Assembly: GCA_032718475.1 (NCBI GenBank)
Contig: JAUCBJ010001128.1
Span: 1 to 51,673, forward strand
Length of the DNA: 51,673 bases
Direction: 5' to 3'
Source: Nemertoderma westbladi
Taxonomy: Eukaryota > Xenacoelomorpha > Nemertodermatida > Nemertodermatidae
The position numbers and the translations under genes are program-made. Positions within the stretch are counted from its first letter, which is position 1, and each line of letters begins with the position of its first letter. The notes under the pieces are model-generated. The model did no database searches. It saw only the letters and a program-made list of their open reading frames with translations, and was not told the origin of the DNA. Positions 24,277 to 34,384 of the stretch are shown in pieces.

Positions 24277-24807
24277 ACATTCCATTATTATATAAATCAA
24301 AACAGATAAACAATACGCATTTACAATAAATTAAGTAAATCCATAATACCCCACCACATTGATAGAGATGATCAGTTGGAGAAGGAACTGGGCAGATCGG
24401 GGGTCGTGGGTATTGGCGTGAAAGCGGCACCAGCGACAATCAATGGTCTGCTGGAGGTAGCTCGGGGCCATGGGGTCTACGACAGTGGGAGGGTACGTCC
24501 CTGACTCCACGGAAGCAGAGTCACCCCATCCACTCGTTTTCCGATTATACATACCCAACCCACAGTAGTATTGTAATAATATTATTGGTGGGATAAAACT
24601 ATAGGATTACAATGTCGAAATATAATAGTAATAAATATATGCCGAAAGGGGTCCTAATAATTACAAAACATCAAAAGATGATGTGATCCTACATGTACCA
24701 AAGCAACCATATAGGCGACCGCAGAAACCTGTGCATAATAATTCGCTTCACATCTGATATTAAGTTAAAAAAGGAATGATAATTTAACTGCACCAATAAC
24801 ATTACAG
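24277..24807. other. gene-free spacer between minisatellite and SAYSD1
   Basis: AT-rich DNA that holds the SAYSD1 3' flank (minus strand). A 75-codon open stretch at 24331-24558 has no recognisable features. No further gene is seen. Confidence 0.6.
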
Positions 24808-25236
24808 TTAATTAAGAACTCGCAACCCCATTTCCCTTTCCAATTTCTCGGCTGTAAAAGTCCCCTGAATTGGTTCGCAGCCGGGATTAAACACGGAGTA
24901 GGCGCTGGGTTCCCCTTGTAGAGGAGCCCTGGAGCGCAGACTGCGATAGATCAACCACAGAGCAGAAACAACGAAGAATACAGCCCCGAAACCAATCGTA
25001 GCGAAATACAACTGCAACGCCGTCCAAAATAATAGTTTGAGGCAACAAATACCAAACCGCCCATATCGCGTCTCAGTTAGTTCTACAAGTTTTATCAACC
25101 AAACTCTTCGTTCTGCAGTTAATTGTGTAGGTTCTGGGGCCATATCTTCGGGTTCAGACTCAATCGTAGACAATTTAATTTGCGGCCCCTTCAACCGTCT
25201 GTATTCATGGAGTTGGGATTCCCATTGAACTGCCAT
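24808..25236 (-). CDS. SAYSD1: SAYSvFN domain-containing protein 1
   Basis: 142 residues in one exon. The signature SAYSVFNPGCEPIQGT followed by FTAEKLEREMGLR at the C-terminus is diagnostic for the SAYSvFN domain. Before it lies a hydrophobic hairpin of about 45 residues (LLFWTALQLYFATIGF, then FFVVSALWLIY) that would sit in the ER membrane. The N-terminus is short and charged (ESQLHEYRRLKG). I chose the ATG at 25236 because its context is GCCATGG; upstream in frame there is only a TTG. Known: SAYSD1 is an ER membrane protein that recognises UFM1-modified ribosomes at clogged translocons and promotes quality control of stalled secretory chains. It is somewhat shorter than the human protein (183 aa), mainly at the N-terminus. 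DDX47 ends 464 bp upstream on the same strand. Confidence 0.9.
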   Translation of the reverse strand: MAVQWESQLHEYRRLKGPQIKLSTIESEPEDMAPEPTQLTAERRVWLIKLVELTETRYGRFGICCLKLLFWTALQLYFATIGFGAVFFVVSALWLIYRSLRSRAPLQGEPSAYSVFNPGCEPIQGTFTAEKLEREMGLRVLN

Positions 25237-25699
25237 GGCAACTGTAATCTCCAACTAAACTAATCAAATTGTTCCATATAGTTAGAATAAGAACGAACGG
25301 CTCCACAGCATTCCATTTTATTTGGAATATAGAATATAGTCGCCGAGGACCTACTTACTACAGCGTACTCTACAATAAATGTTGTTTAATTAAACGGATT
25401 ATTTAAAACAGATAAGAACCTTACCAAATTTTATTCAAATAACATTACAGACATTGTTAAACGGAGACATATAATTAATGTATTAACAAGCTATAAAACG
25501 CAAAGCGCATTAATTATGGTAGTTAATTATGATTGTTAATTTTTTTATTTAATATTTTTCAATTAAACATCGCATCACCAACTGTACTGAAATGATTTAA
25601 GTGACATTGTACTAAAATATCAGCACCTTTATAATGACGGAGTTGGTAGTAAAAACTAAAAGTATAGTAACTATTGCGAAACCAAAGATAAGGTTATAT
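25237..25699. other. spacer between DDX47 and SAYSD1
   Basis: AT-rich intergenic DNA. It holds the 3' flank of DDX47 (minus strand), including TTTATT near 25545 which reads AATAAA on the minus strand and could be its poly(A) signal, and the promoter side of SAYSD1. No gene seen. Confidence 0.5.
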
Positions 25700-27145
25700 T
25701 CACCGTCGACGTTTTCTACCAATGCCACCCCTCCTCCCTACACCGCTCCCCCTTCCACCACCACCGCCCCCTCTACCACAGCCCCCTCCCACCTTACTTT
25801 CCCCCTTTAACCGTAGTTTCCTCTGCACCCCCATTGCCTCCTCCGTATCATCCCCCGCTACTTCCCCCCTCCCCCGTTTCCCCCTTCTTTCCCCCGCTTC
25901 CTTCATCTGTAACTTCGCGTAACGCTGCGCTTCTGTAACGCGCTCGACCAACACCATTACTTCGTCCTCAGCCACCGGAAGTAGCGGCAGTTTCTTTCCG
26001 ATGAGCCCTTCGATCCGCTGGTACAACTCCACGTCGTACTGCGTTACCAAGGTAACCGCCTTGCCTCCGCGGCCGGCCCGGGCAGTCCGACCCACCCGGT
26101 GTATGTAATCCTTACTGTGGGTCGGTATGTCTGCGTTGATAACCACGTCGACATGTGGGATGTCCAAGCCTCGGGAAGCCACGTCCGTGGCCACCAGGAT
26201 GGACCGGCTCTTAGCGCGGAACTTATTGAGGGAAGCGAGTCGTTTCTCCTGACTCATCTGCCCGTGGAGCGGGATGGCAGTGAAGCCGAGGTTGCGTAGC
26301 AGCAGGGCGGTCCTCTGAGCGTTGTTACACGTCCCGCAAAAAACGATAAACGACATCCCGGACAAATCGTTGAGAATGTAAACCAGATAAGCGTCTTTGT
26401 ATTTGGCGGGAATAAACAAATAAGATTGTTTGAGTTTTTCCACCGTTTGGTATTTCGACGAAACTTCCACTTTCACAGGATCCACAAGCGAAGCGCGTTG
26501 GAGTTTCGCGACTTTTTTTGTCATCGTCGCGCTGTAAAGATAAGTTCTTCTCTCAGTCGGAATAACCCGTAGAATTTTATCCAACTCTTTCTCAAAGTCC
26601 ATGTTCAGTATCCGGTCTGCCTCGTCCATCACAAGGCACTTCAATCCCCGGAGGTTGAACCCTTTCGTGTGCTCAAGATGATCAACCAGCCGACCCGGTG
26701 TCGCCACTATAACGTGAGGCTTTCTCGCGAGTTGCAACGACTGCGCCATCATGTCCACCCCGCCCACCACGACGCAACACTTAACCCCGATACCGGAGCC
26801 TAACGCCGTGAACTGTTCCGAGATCTGGAAGGCCAACTCTCGCGTCGGCGTTAGAACCAACGCGAACAACCGTTGCGGCCGATCCAACAAGGCCTGGAGG
26901 ATCGGAATAGCGAATGCGCCTGTTTTACCCGACCCCGTTTCTGCCAATCCGATTATATCCTTGCCGGACAGCGCCAATGGAAGCGCTTCCGTTTGTATCG
27001 CGGTTGGTGTCGTCCATTTGAGTTGCTCGCAGGCCTCCAATAAGGGACCACATACTCCTAGTTTAGCGAACGTGTTTACGGAGTCAGTCGTAATCGGGTT
27101 CATTGGTAATCCAGCAGAATCTTCAATCGCATCATCATCATCCAT
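25700..27145 (-). CDS. DDX47: DEAD-box RNA helicase DDX47 (yeast Rrp3)
   Basis: Complete 481-residue protein in one exon. The ATG at 27145 has an in-frame stop upstream (near 27200) without another ATG between. Q motif around residues 26-56 (FAKLG to PTAIQ), AETGSGKT 68-75, PTREL 100-104, TPGR 149-152, DEAD 174-177, SAT 205-207, [16 protein letters not shown]-type motif V near 313-328 and HRVGRTAR 349-356. All catalytic motifs are intact. Text such as [19 protein letters not shown] and [18 protein letters not shown] is highly specific to DDX47. Known: ATP-dependent nucleolar helicase for early 18S rRNA processing. The C-terminus is unusual: after residue 420 it becomes Arg/Gly-rich with a Gly run and an RG-rich tail ending in KRRR, in place of the short Lys-rich end of the human protein (455 aa). 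The human gene has many introns; here none. Confidence 0.96.
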   Translation of the reverse strand: MDDDDAIEDSAGLPMNPITTDSVNTFAKLGVCGPLLEACEQLKWTTPTAIQTEALPLALSGKDIIGLAETGSGKTGAFAIPILQALLDRPQRLFALVLTPTRELAFQISEQFTALGSGIGVKCCVVVGGVDMMAQSLQLARKPHVIVATPGRLVDHLEHTKGFNLRGLKCLVMDEADRILNMDFEKELDKILRVIPTERRTYLYSATMTKKVAKLQRASLVDPVKVEVSSKYQTVEKLKQSYLFIPAKYKDAYLVYILNDLSGMSFIVFCGTCNNAQRTALLLRNLGFTAIPLHGQMSQEKRLASLNKFRAKSRSILVATDVASRGLDIPHVDVVINADIPTHSKDYIHRVGRTARAGRGGKAVTLVTQYDVELYQRIEGLIGKKLPLLPVAEDEVMVLVERVTEAQRYAKLQMKEAGERRGKRGRGEVAGDDTEEAMGVQRKLRLKGESKVGGGCGRGGGGGGRGSGVGRRGGIGRKRRR

Positions 27146-27282
27146 TAGGCCTATGTCAGTATGTCCGCAGCTGTAGGTAGCGCGTACCGGTATATAGCAT
27201 TAAACTGTAGGGTAATGACCTGAATCCGTACCAGTCTGCCAGTCTGCCAGTGGGGGCAATTTTTTTGTCGATTTTCCCTATG

Positions 27283-28200
27283 CCCGTGGTGAAACACTTA
27301 TGCTTTTAATTACCATTCTGGCTATTTATCTATGCCTGTGGCGAAAGACTTATACTTTTATTTACCATTCTGGCCCCGTATGCTAAGTGACTTTTTTGTG
27401 CGCCGAACGCGACGCGGCGCAGAAAAAAATGTGCGCCTGCGCAGTCGAAAACAGTGCAAAATCCGCGTGCGCGGCAGAAAAACTGCGCGAGATTGGCGCG
27501 CGCAGCAGAAATTCTGCCAGTCTGCGCGAGATTGGCGCGCACAGCAGAAATACTGCGCGAAATCTCCTACCACGTACCTGCCTGCCTACTGCTGTTGTGC
27601 TGTACTGGCCTAAAGCACACCATGCAGCCAAGTAGCAAGTAGGAGGCTTATTATTTCAGTATTTCTTACAGTCTTATCTGTATTGTCATTACCCTGTTAC
27701 CGGTAGTCGGCAGACTGCCAGGGGTAGGTCTACTTACCGGTACTGACTTAGTGCTGTAGTGCAAGTCTGAGCCGTGCTATCAATTTTCTGCGCCTGCGCC
27801 TGTCGCGCCGCACTCTAAATTTTCTGCGCCTGCGCGCTGCGCGGCGCTGCGCTGCGCTCTCAATTTTCTGCGCCTGCTCCAAATTCTGGAAAAAATTGTG
27901 CGCCGAACGCGTTCGGCGTACATGCCCTACTTAGCAGAATGGATTCTGGCTATTTATCTATGCCTGTGGCGAAAGACTTATATTTTATTTACCATTCCAG
28001 CATTCTGGCTATTTATCTATGCCTGTGGCGAAAGACTTATACTTTTATTTACCATTCTGGCTATTTATCTATGCCTGTGGAGAAAGACTTATACTTTTAA
28101 TTACCATTCTGGCAGTCTGGCTATTTATCTACACATCTATGCCTGTGGAGAAAAACTTATACGTTTAAGTTTAATTACCATTCTGCTACTTATCTATGCC
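27283..28200. repeat. tandem repeat of about 52-60 bp, interrupted by a GC-rich segment
   Basis: The unit contains CTATTTATCTATGCCTGTGG and GAAAGACTTATACTTTTA-type text. Copies occur near 27283, 27325, 27951, 28010, 28062 and, more diverged, to 28200. The copies at 27325 and 27951 are separated by a GC-rich segment (27395-27915), so that segment was inserted into the array. Confidence 0.8.
27392..27915. repeat. GC-rich segment with GTGCGCCGAACGCG at both ends
   Basis: GTGCGCCGAACGCG occurs directly repeated at about 27399 and 27898. Between them are GCGCGAGATTGGCGCGC repeats (two near 27487 and 27525) and, inverted, TTTTCTGCGCCTGCGC units (27786-27880). The CpG-rich, GCGC-rich style resembles the subterminal repeats of the MITE-like element at 4239-5141. 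Open reading in several frames is due to the repeats. Confidence 0.6.
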
Positions 28201-28217
28201 AGCCTGCCTGCCTGCCT

Positions 28218-28640
28218 GCGGGAAAGGAGCAGGTTACAGAGACGGGATTTTCTAACCAAAACAATAAACGATAACATTTACCAATTGAGAGAAAGGAGCA
28301 GGTTACAGAGGCGGGATTTCCTAACCAAAACAATAAACGATCACTTAATTAATTGATGGAAAGGGGCAGGTTACAGAGGTGGGATTTCTAACCAAAACAA
28401 TAAACAGTCACTTTACAAAATGAAGGAAAGGAGCAGGGTACAGAGGCGGGCCTTTTCTAACCAAAACAATAAACAGTCACTTTACAAAATGAAGGAAAGG
28501 AGCAGGTTACAGAGGCGGGCCTTTCTGCCTTTTCTAACCAAAACAATAAACGGTCACTTTACCAAATCAGGCAAAGGAGCAGGTTACAGATTTTCTAACT
28601 ACTGAACTACGCGGCATTTTCTAACCAAAACAACCGGTCA
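28218..28640 (+). repeat. array of AGGAGCAGGTTACAGAGG units (about six copies)
   Basis: Units of about 65-75 bp: GAAAGGAGCAGGTTACAGAGG, then a variable GGGATTTCTAACC-type part and AAAACAATAAACG. The same module occurs singly elsewhere in the window (31472-31524 and 33159-33212 reversed, 36460-36512, 44940-44999, 45039-45095). Confidence 0.88.
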
Positions 28641-30700
28641 GCCGGTAGGCCTACCAGTACCGTATTTAAATGGTAGGCTACACAGTAGGCATACAGCAGT
28701 ACTGCAGTACCGGTGCCGGTACCGGTACGGAATGCTGTACAGCTACAGCAGTAATTACAGTAGACATACCCTCCTGCCCTCCATATCCATTGCACAATGT
28801 ACTGGTCACTGGACATATGACAGTATGATTTAGGCCTATGTGTTGTGTGTAGTCCACCTCAGGCTGTCAGGCAGTCCAGTCAGGACTGCAGGAGAAGTGC
28901 GTACTTCATGAAAAATATACATTGGGACAATATTTTTTCTCACGTGCTGCACGAAGGGAAAAACTATCTCTCATGACAAATTTTTTTAACATCATTAAGT
29001 ACCTATGCTGGACTGTCTGTATATCGAATTTCAGTTATATTTAATGAAAATTGAGTAAATGTCGCTCATTTTAAAATTAGATTTTTTACAAAAAATATAA
29101 GAACTTGAGTTTGTGACGTGCTGCGCGAAGCGGTATTAGCAATAAATTGAAATTTTTGTTTTCCAAGTTGGTCACTATACTGCTATAGGTTGAACAAAGC
29201 CTGTTAAAATTTTAGGAGCGTTCTGATAAAAAATGTTGACAGGGGAGAGGAGATTATCACTGGTCAGCTGGTACGGATTCAGGATAGAGCAGTAGAGCCA
29301 ACTGTAGGCCTACTGCAGTCAGGGAGTCTGGCAGTAGCAGGGCTGGCAAAGTAGGTTTTTTAGCACCTAGGTTTTTTTTACAGTTTTTGGCTTTTTTAAA
29401 TAGGCCTAGGCCTAACCTATTTTTGAAAATTTCATCAAAAATAGGTTTTTTAGGTTTTTTTAGTTAAATGTGCTTTAAAATAGGGCTTTTGCCTTTTGGG
29501 ACAACTTTGCCCAATATTTTCTTGATCAACATAAACACTGTTTGTCAGCTATTAATTAATTAATTAATTACCCGGTAATAATTAATTTGTGCACTACTGT
29601 ACTAAATGTACTAGTGTTAGTGTACAGCAGTACAGAGCATTACAGCATTAATAGAGGAAATTTTAACAGTACACATTGTATAGCGTAATTCCATCCAAAT
29701 TCGACAAATCGTGGTGGCATGGGGTCATCGACTTCGTTTATTTTTGGATATATGGTCGGAAATGGTATCAAATGACACCTGATGAAATATTTCTGATGAT
29801 GGTGTATTGGTTTTCGAGATATTGCAGTTCAAAGTTTGCGATTTATTCGAACATATCCCCAATGAAACCTACAGAAAATCTTTCTGACTAGTGGGTGGAT
29901 GGTGGAGTGTCATTTTATATTTATTGTACACATAAATAGGTATCATACACATTAAAACCATGAATAAATACCACCCACTTGTCAGACCAACTTTTCTATG
30001 TGGCCAAAGATTGGACTTTTCGACAAATTTTGTCTTTTTGAGGCTTGAGTTAGAGTGGTCTGATTAGTGGGTAGCCCAAAACATTTAGTAAATAGTTAGA
30101 TATACCAAAGGGGGTTCTGTGGTACAATTTTCATGTACCACCAGCAAGTCAGACTTCCATACCATCATCTGGAAAATTGAAACTTTCCAAAATTGCCATA
30201 CTTCGGAACATCACTGTAAGCGTCTGATAAAAGATGAGTGCTTGAAATGAATCATGTGTACAGGTAGTAACATGGATAAGGGAAACATGCATGACAATTT
30301 TCGGATCCCACCCATGCCTTCTTTAGTATATATTATTCAATTTAAAAGTTCAATTTTCAAAATTAATCGTCAGATTAAATACTTTAGAACCAAGGTCTGC
30401 TTACGAGGTTGCTCTCATAACCAGCACACATTAAGTATTTAAATGTTTTAGACACAATATAGGCTGTTTTTTTCACCACCCACTTGTCAGATATTTTATG
30501 TGTAACAAACAATTGTAAATAATTTTACCATATTATTGACTAATTTCAATACCCAATGAGTTATATACCTTCTGATACTATTAATTATTATATCATAATA
30601 GCCATTTATTGTAATTTATCTGTAATGCCATTTATTTGCACTTGCACTGTTGTAACCCATGCATAATTCTAAATAAAATGCTCACGCAAAATGCAATATT
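28641..30700. other. gene-free repeat-rich intergenic DNA
   Basis: Contains palindromic CCGGTACCGG-type DNA near 28710, a reversed copy of the GCAGCACGTG motif near 28940, a GGTTTTTTAGG low-complexity stretch (29350-29470), (TTAA)n near 29550, and repeated CACCCACTTGTCAGA and inverted CTGACTAGTGGGTGG motifs at about 29884, 29970, 30058 and 30476, which look like an old degraded repeat. No coding signal was recognised. Confidence 0.55.
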
Positions 30701-30704
30701 TTTC

Positions 30705-31165
30705 TTCGCAATATTTTTCAACACTCGATATTTTTACTCTCGATATTTTTACTCTCGATGTTTTTCAACACTCGATATTTTTACTCTCGATATTTTTCAA
30801 CACTCGATATTTTTCAACACTCGTTATTTTCGATGTTTTTCACTCGTTATTTTTACTCTCGATATTTTTACTCTCGATATTTTTCAACACTCGATATTTT
30901 TCAACACTCGATATTTTTCAACACTGGATATTTTTCAACACTCGATATTTTTCAACACTGGATATTTTTCAACACTCGATATTTTTACTCTCGATATTTT
31001 TCAACACTCGTTATTTTCGATATTTTTCATCTCGCGTTATTTTTACTCTCGATATTTTTTAATCACATTAATTTTCAACACTCGTTATTTTTACTCTCGA
31101 TATTTTTACTCTCGTTATTTTTACTCTCGATATTTTTCAAGTCTCGATATTTTTCACCATTACCG
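30705..31165 (+). repeat. AT-rich minisatellite with 15- and 18-bp units
   Basis: Units ACTCTCGATATTTTT (15 bp) and TCAACACTCGATATTTTT (18 bp) alternate irregularly about 28 times. Both lengths are multiples of three, so all three plus frames stay open for up to 200 codons. The result (repeated YFYSRYF or DIFTL text) is not a plausible protein. Confidence 0.92.
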
Positions 31166-34100
31166 TCTGGAGTGGCCAAGAGTCACCAAGACTTTGTGGG
31201 TCTTGGAGTTTATTGAGAGACATTGGCTTGGCTTCTCTTGGTGTAATTTGAGACTTTTGTTAATTCTTGTTAGTAATTGAGGATTCTTGTCAGATCTTCG
31301 CAAGAATGTTTAAGGCGGGGCTTCGTTCAAGAACTCAGAGTACAGAACTGCCTAACATTATTTTATGCTTTTAATATTGTGATGCTAGATTGTGGCATAG
31401 GCCTACATTGACTGCTTGCAAATGAAAATAGTGATCTTCAATGCAAATTAACCGCAAGTGAAATAAAGTCTCGTTTATTATTTTAGTTAGAAAGCAATTC
31501 CACTGTAACCTGCTACTTTCCCTTAATGTTTAAATTAAATTAAATTAATTCTTCAAACCCAATAATCACATACTGTACTGTAGTTGGTATTTGCGGTCAT
31601 TTTACGCCATTGACTTTGTGATGAATGAGCTACAGGTAGCTAGTAATAAAAAATATGCGGTATCTTAAAGTGATTTGAATGTTAGTTGCGTTGCGCCAGT
31701 TTTTTTAACTTCATTAAGAAATATTAGGCTTTTTAGCCAATTTATATTGAAAACAGGGGAATTATTATTTGGTCAAGTAATTTGGAAAGGAAGACAAATG
31801 CGAAGGGAAATTGATATACAGTAAAGCTAACATTTAAATCTTGAGTTATGTTGTTGTTTAAAACAGTGAGATATTACCTTCACCATCAGCAGATATACTT
31901 TAACTACCTAATTGAATGGACCAGGCATGTCATCAGCGGTTCATCAGTGAGGGGGGTTGGTATATTCGAATCAAATGCAGCCATTTACTACAGTATTAAG
32001 ATTAACTACGTTTAGTTGCTGTGTGCGTACTTGGGAATTTCCATAAATTAAAGGGTATAACTTTTCGCCGTATCCGTATCCGTATGCATTTGCCGTATCC
32101 GTATGTACATACGCGTATGTGCATATGTACAGTAATGGATTCCTATGGAAAATAATCCGTATGTGATTTTAGAGATTAGGCATTGCATTGCGGTAGTAAG
32201 AAGTACACAGCACAGTACTTTAGTAGAAGTACACAGTACTTTATTCAAGTATAACTGATTCCTGGCCCGCCGCCTCCACCCTCCACTGATAATTTAAAAT
32301 CGTAACTCATTCAATCTTTGACTAAATTATACCAAACTTGGTAAACATGTAATCTTGTCTATCGGCTAAAATAAACACAACGTGCTAAAGTTTCCCCTAT
32401 AATGTTTTTTCCTATAGAACAGGAGGCAGTTTTATTTTAGTACTAAACAAGCTGTTATTTGCGTCGATTTTCACCTGGAGAGGGAAGAATATTGATTCCC
32501 CCCCCCCCCCCCTACCTGCAGTTAAGTGAAAACATTTCGGCACCATTTAATTTTATTATCACGGTCGCGCATCAAGTAGTATGTCAATAGATAGGCTACA
32601 GTTCATTATAAACATAACAAAATTAATTCTAATAATTCTAAAAATATACATTGACAAGACTTATAAAATAATTGTTGTTGAATAATTATTATTAAGATCA
32701 AAATATATTATTAGGAATTCGAAGAAAGCAAATTGTATTGAGTTAGTATTGGCAAGTTAATCTCACAAACCAGTCTAGTCTAACTTTAGAGTAGCCTTGT
32801 TCGCATTGTTCCAGGTTTAGGCCTATACTGTAGATTCCACATCATTCTGAATCATTCTGTAGATTCTTCGTTCCAGGTTTAATACTGTAATAGACTCCGT
32901 TATCTGCCTCGATCGCTTCGCTATGTACCATCTTACTGGGTTTAATAAACTCCACCGCCTTCCTTCCCTTGGTTGCGTGTTTAATACTGTAATAGACTCC
33001 GTCGCCATCGTACAGGATCGTACCGGGTATGTTGTATCGTTCTGGATACATTGAATAGACTCCATTGTCCATCGCGATCGTTTCATTGTTTATGTTGAAT
33101 TCTGTAATTGACTCCGTCGCCTCCTCGGATTAGGAATCCGGCCGGGTTTCGTAGATTCCGTTTATTGGTTTGGTTAGAAAAGACCGTCTATGTAACCTGC
33201 TCCTTTCTCTTAAATTGAAGAAATGCATAGATAAAAAGTCATTCTGCGGACAACAAAAGTATTATGTAAAATTCATAAGCAAATTGCGAACAAAAAGTCA
33301 GATGAACGGACATAAAAAATAACTGCCAAAAAGTATTATCCTTTATGCTGCCTGTACAGTATGTATGTGGTAAAATGAACTTAGATCCTATGTATAGGGT
33401 ATAAGTCACAAACAACTAAAAAATTTTTGCAACTATAGGGGAGTTATCTCAGCCTAAGGGGAGTGTTCTCAGCCTAGGCTGAGTAGACTGGGGAGTGTAT
33501 TCTCAGCCTAGGCTGAGATATCTGGGGAGTCATGTTTGGTGGGGAGTTACAGTATCTCAGCCTGTTATAATCCGTGGGGGTGGGGGCCTCCTTTTGCCTT
33601 ATCGTGGTTCGAGGGTATAAAGTGGAGAAGTGGATTGAAGTTCGAGGATGGTGCTGGGTTGCCGAAGTGTTACATTTTATGCGTTTTCATTTTAACGTGC
33701 AATCGCAGCTAGAGAACGAAGATTAGACTGACATTAAGTCTGAAAGTTAACATTTTATTCATTATCAACATTATTTTGATGTGTATTATTATTACTGATT
33801 TAATTTTTGTCTTTATTCTAGAATATAAATTATTATTTTAGTTGATCTTTTAAAACTCTCCATCTTGTTTCTTCATATTAAGCGTAATTAATATTCTAGA
33901 ATTGATTAGGCCTAAAAAACATTAAAAATATCAATTTACTTGTAAAAAAAAATCAGTAATAGAATAGGCTACGGGGCACTGGGCAGCTGGGGGGTACCGT
34001 ACAGCAGTACAGGGAGGGGTAGGCCTATTAATTACCTTTACCGTATATATTTTTAGTACGGATATTATGCATATGCAGATATGGTAACTGGGTAATGTTG

Positions 34101-34297
34101 TTGTAATCAGGTAATGCTGTAATGGTCAACCAGTCAGTTTCTTTATGCAGTTATGGATGGCATTGCAGTTGCAGTTGCAACCAGCAACATTGGTTTGACA
34201 CGTCAGTACGTTGACATAGGAAGAAACTAAGAAATAGGCCTAACGAACTTAACTAGCCTACGACAGTACGAAACAAAACAAACATAAAACGGAAGGG
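31166..34297. other. intergenic DNA upstream of the ATF7IP-like gene
   Basis: No gene recognised. It holds two reversed copies of the AGGAGCAGGTTACA module (31472-31524, 33159-33212), a (CCGTAT)n-like patch near 32070-32110, a 15-C run at 32498, degenerate repeats of AATAGACTCCGT (32880-33130) and the palindromes at 33468-33517. The last few hundred bases should hold the promoter of the downstream gene, but no TATA box or other element was clear. Confidence 0.5.
33468..33517. repeat. two perfect 16-bp palindromes, 34 bp apart
   Basis: CTCAGCCTAGGCTGAG occurs at 33468-33483 and 33502-33517; each is its own reverse complement. A half-matching CTCAGCCTAAGG lies before them at 33448, and further half sites follow to about 33562 (ATCTCAGCCTG), all next to GGGGAGT. 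Purpose unknown: protein-binding dyads or remnants of a small repeat. Confidence 0.85.
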
Positions 34298-34384
34298 ATG
34301 TCCAGATGTCTGCGTTTTACAAAAGGTCTCGTAGTCCAAGTCCCAATCCCAATAACGACCCCCCAAAGCGATGTAAAACTCTGA
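34298..34384 (+). CDS. upstream ORF overlapping the ATF7IP-like start
   Basis: The first ATG (34298) is 8 bp before the main ATG, in another frame, and runs for 28 codons to TGA at 34382. Its context has G at -3, the main ATG has C at -3. If the transcript begins upstream of 34298, scanning ribosomes would meet this ORF first, and it ends 79 bp inside the main ORF. It may limit translation of the main protein. Peptide function is not suggested. Confidence 0.45.
   Translation: MSRCLRFTKGLVVQVPIPITTPQSDVKL

Noticed and set aside
24331-24558. A 75-codon minus-strand open frame next to SAYSD1
   Set aside because: No recognisable domain and it lies in the 3' flank of SAYSD1; probably chance.
29676-29891. 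A 71-codon open frame with Trp-rich text
   Set aside because: No homology recognised, no neighbouring exon signals, AT-rich surroundings; likely chance.
30636-31280. A 214-codon open frame of Tyr/Phe/Ser/Arg repeats
   Set aside because: Produced by 15/18-bp AT-rich tandem units; all plus frames are open alike.
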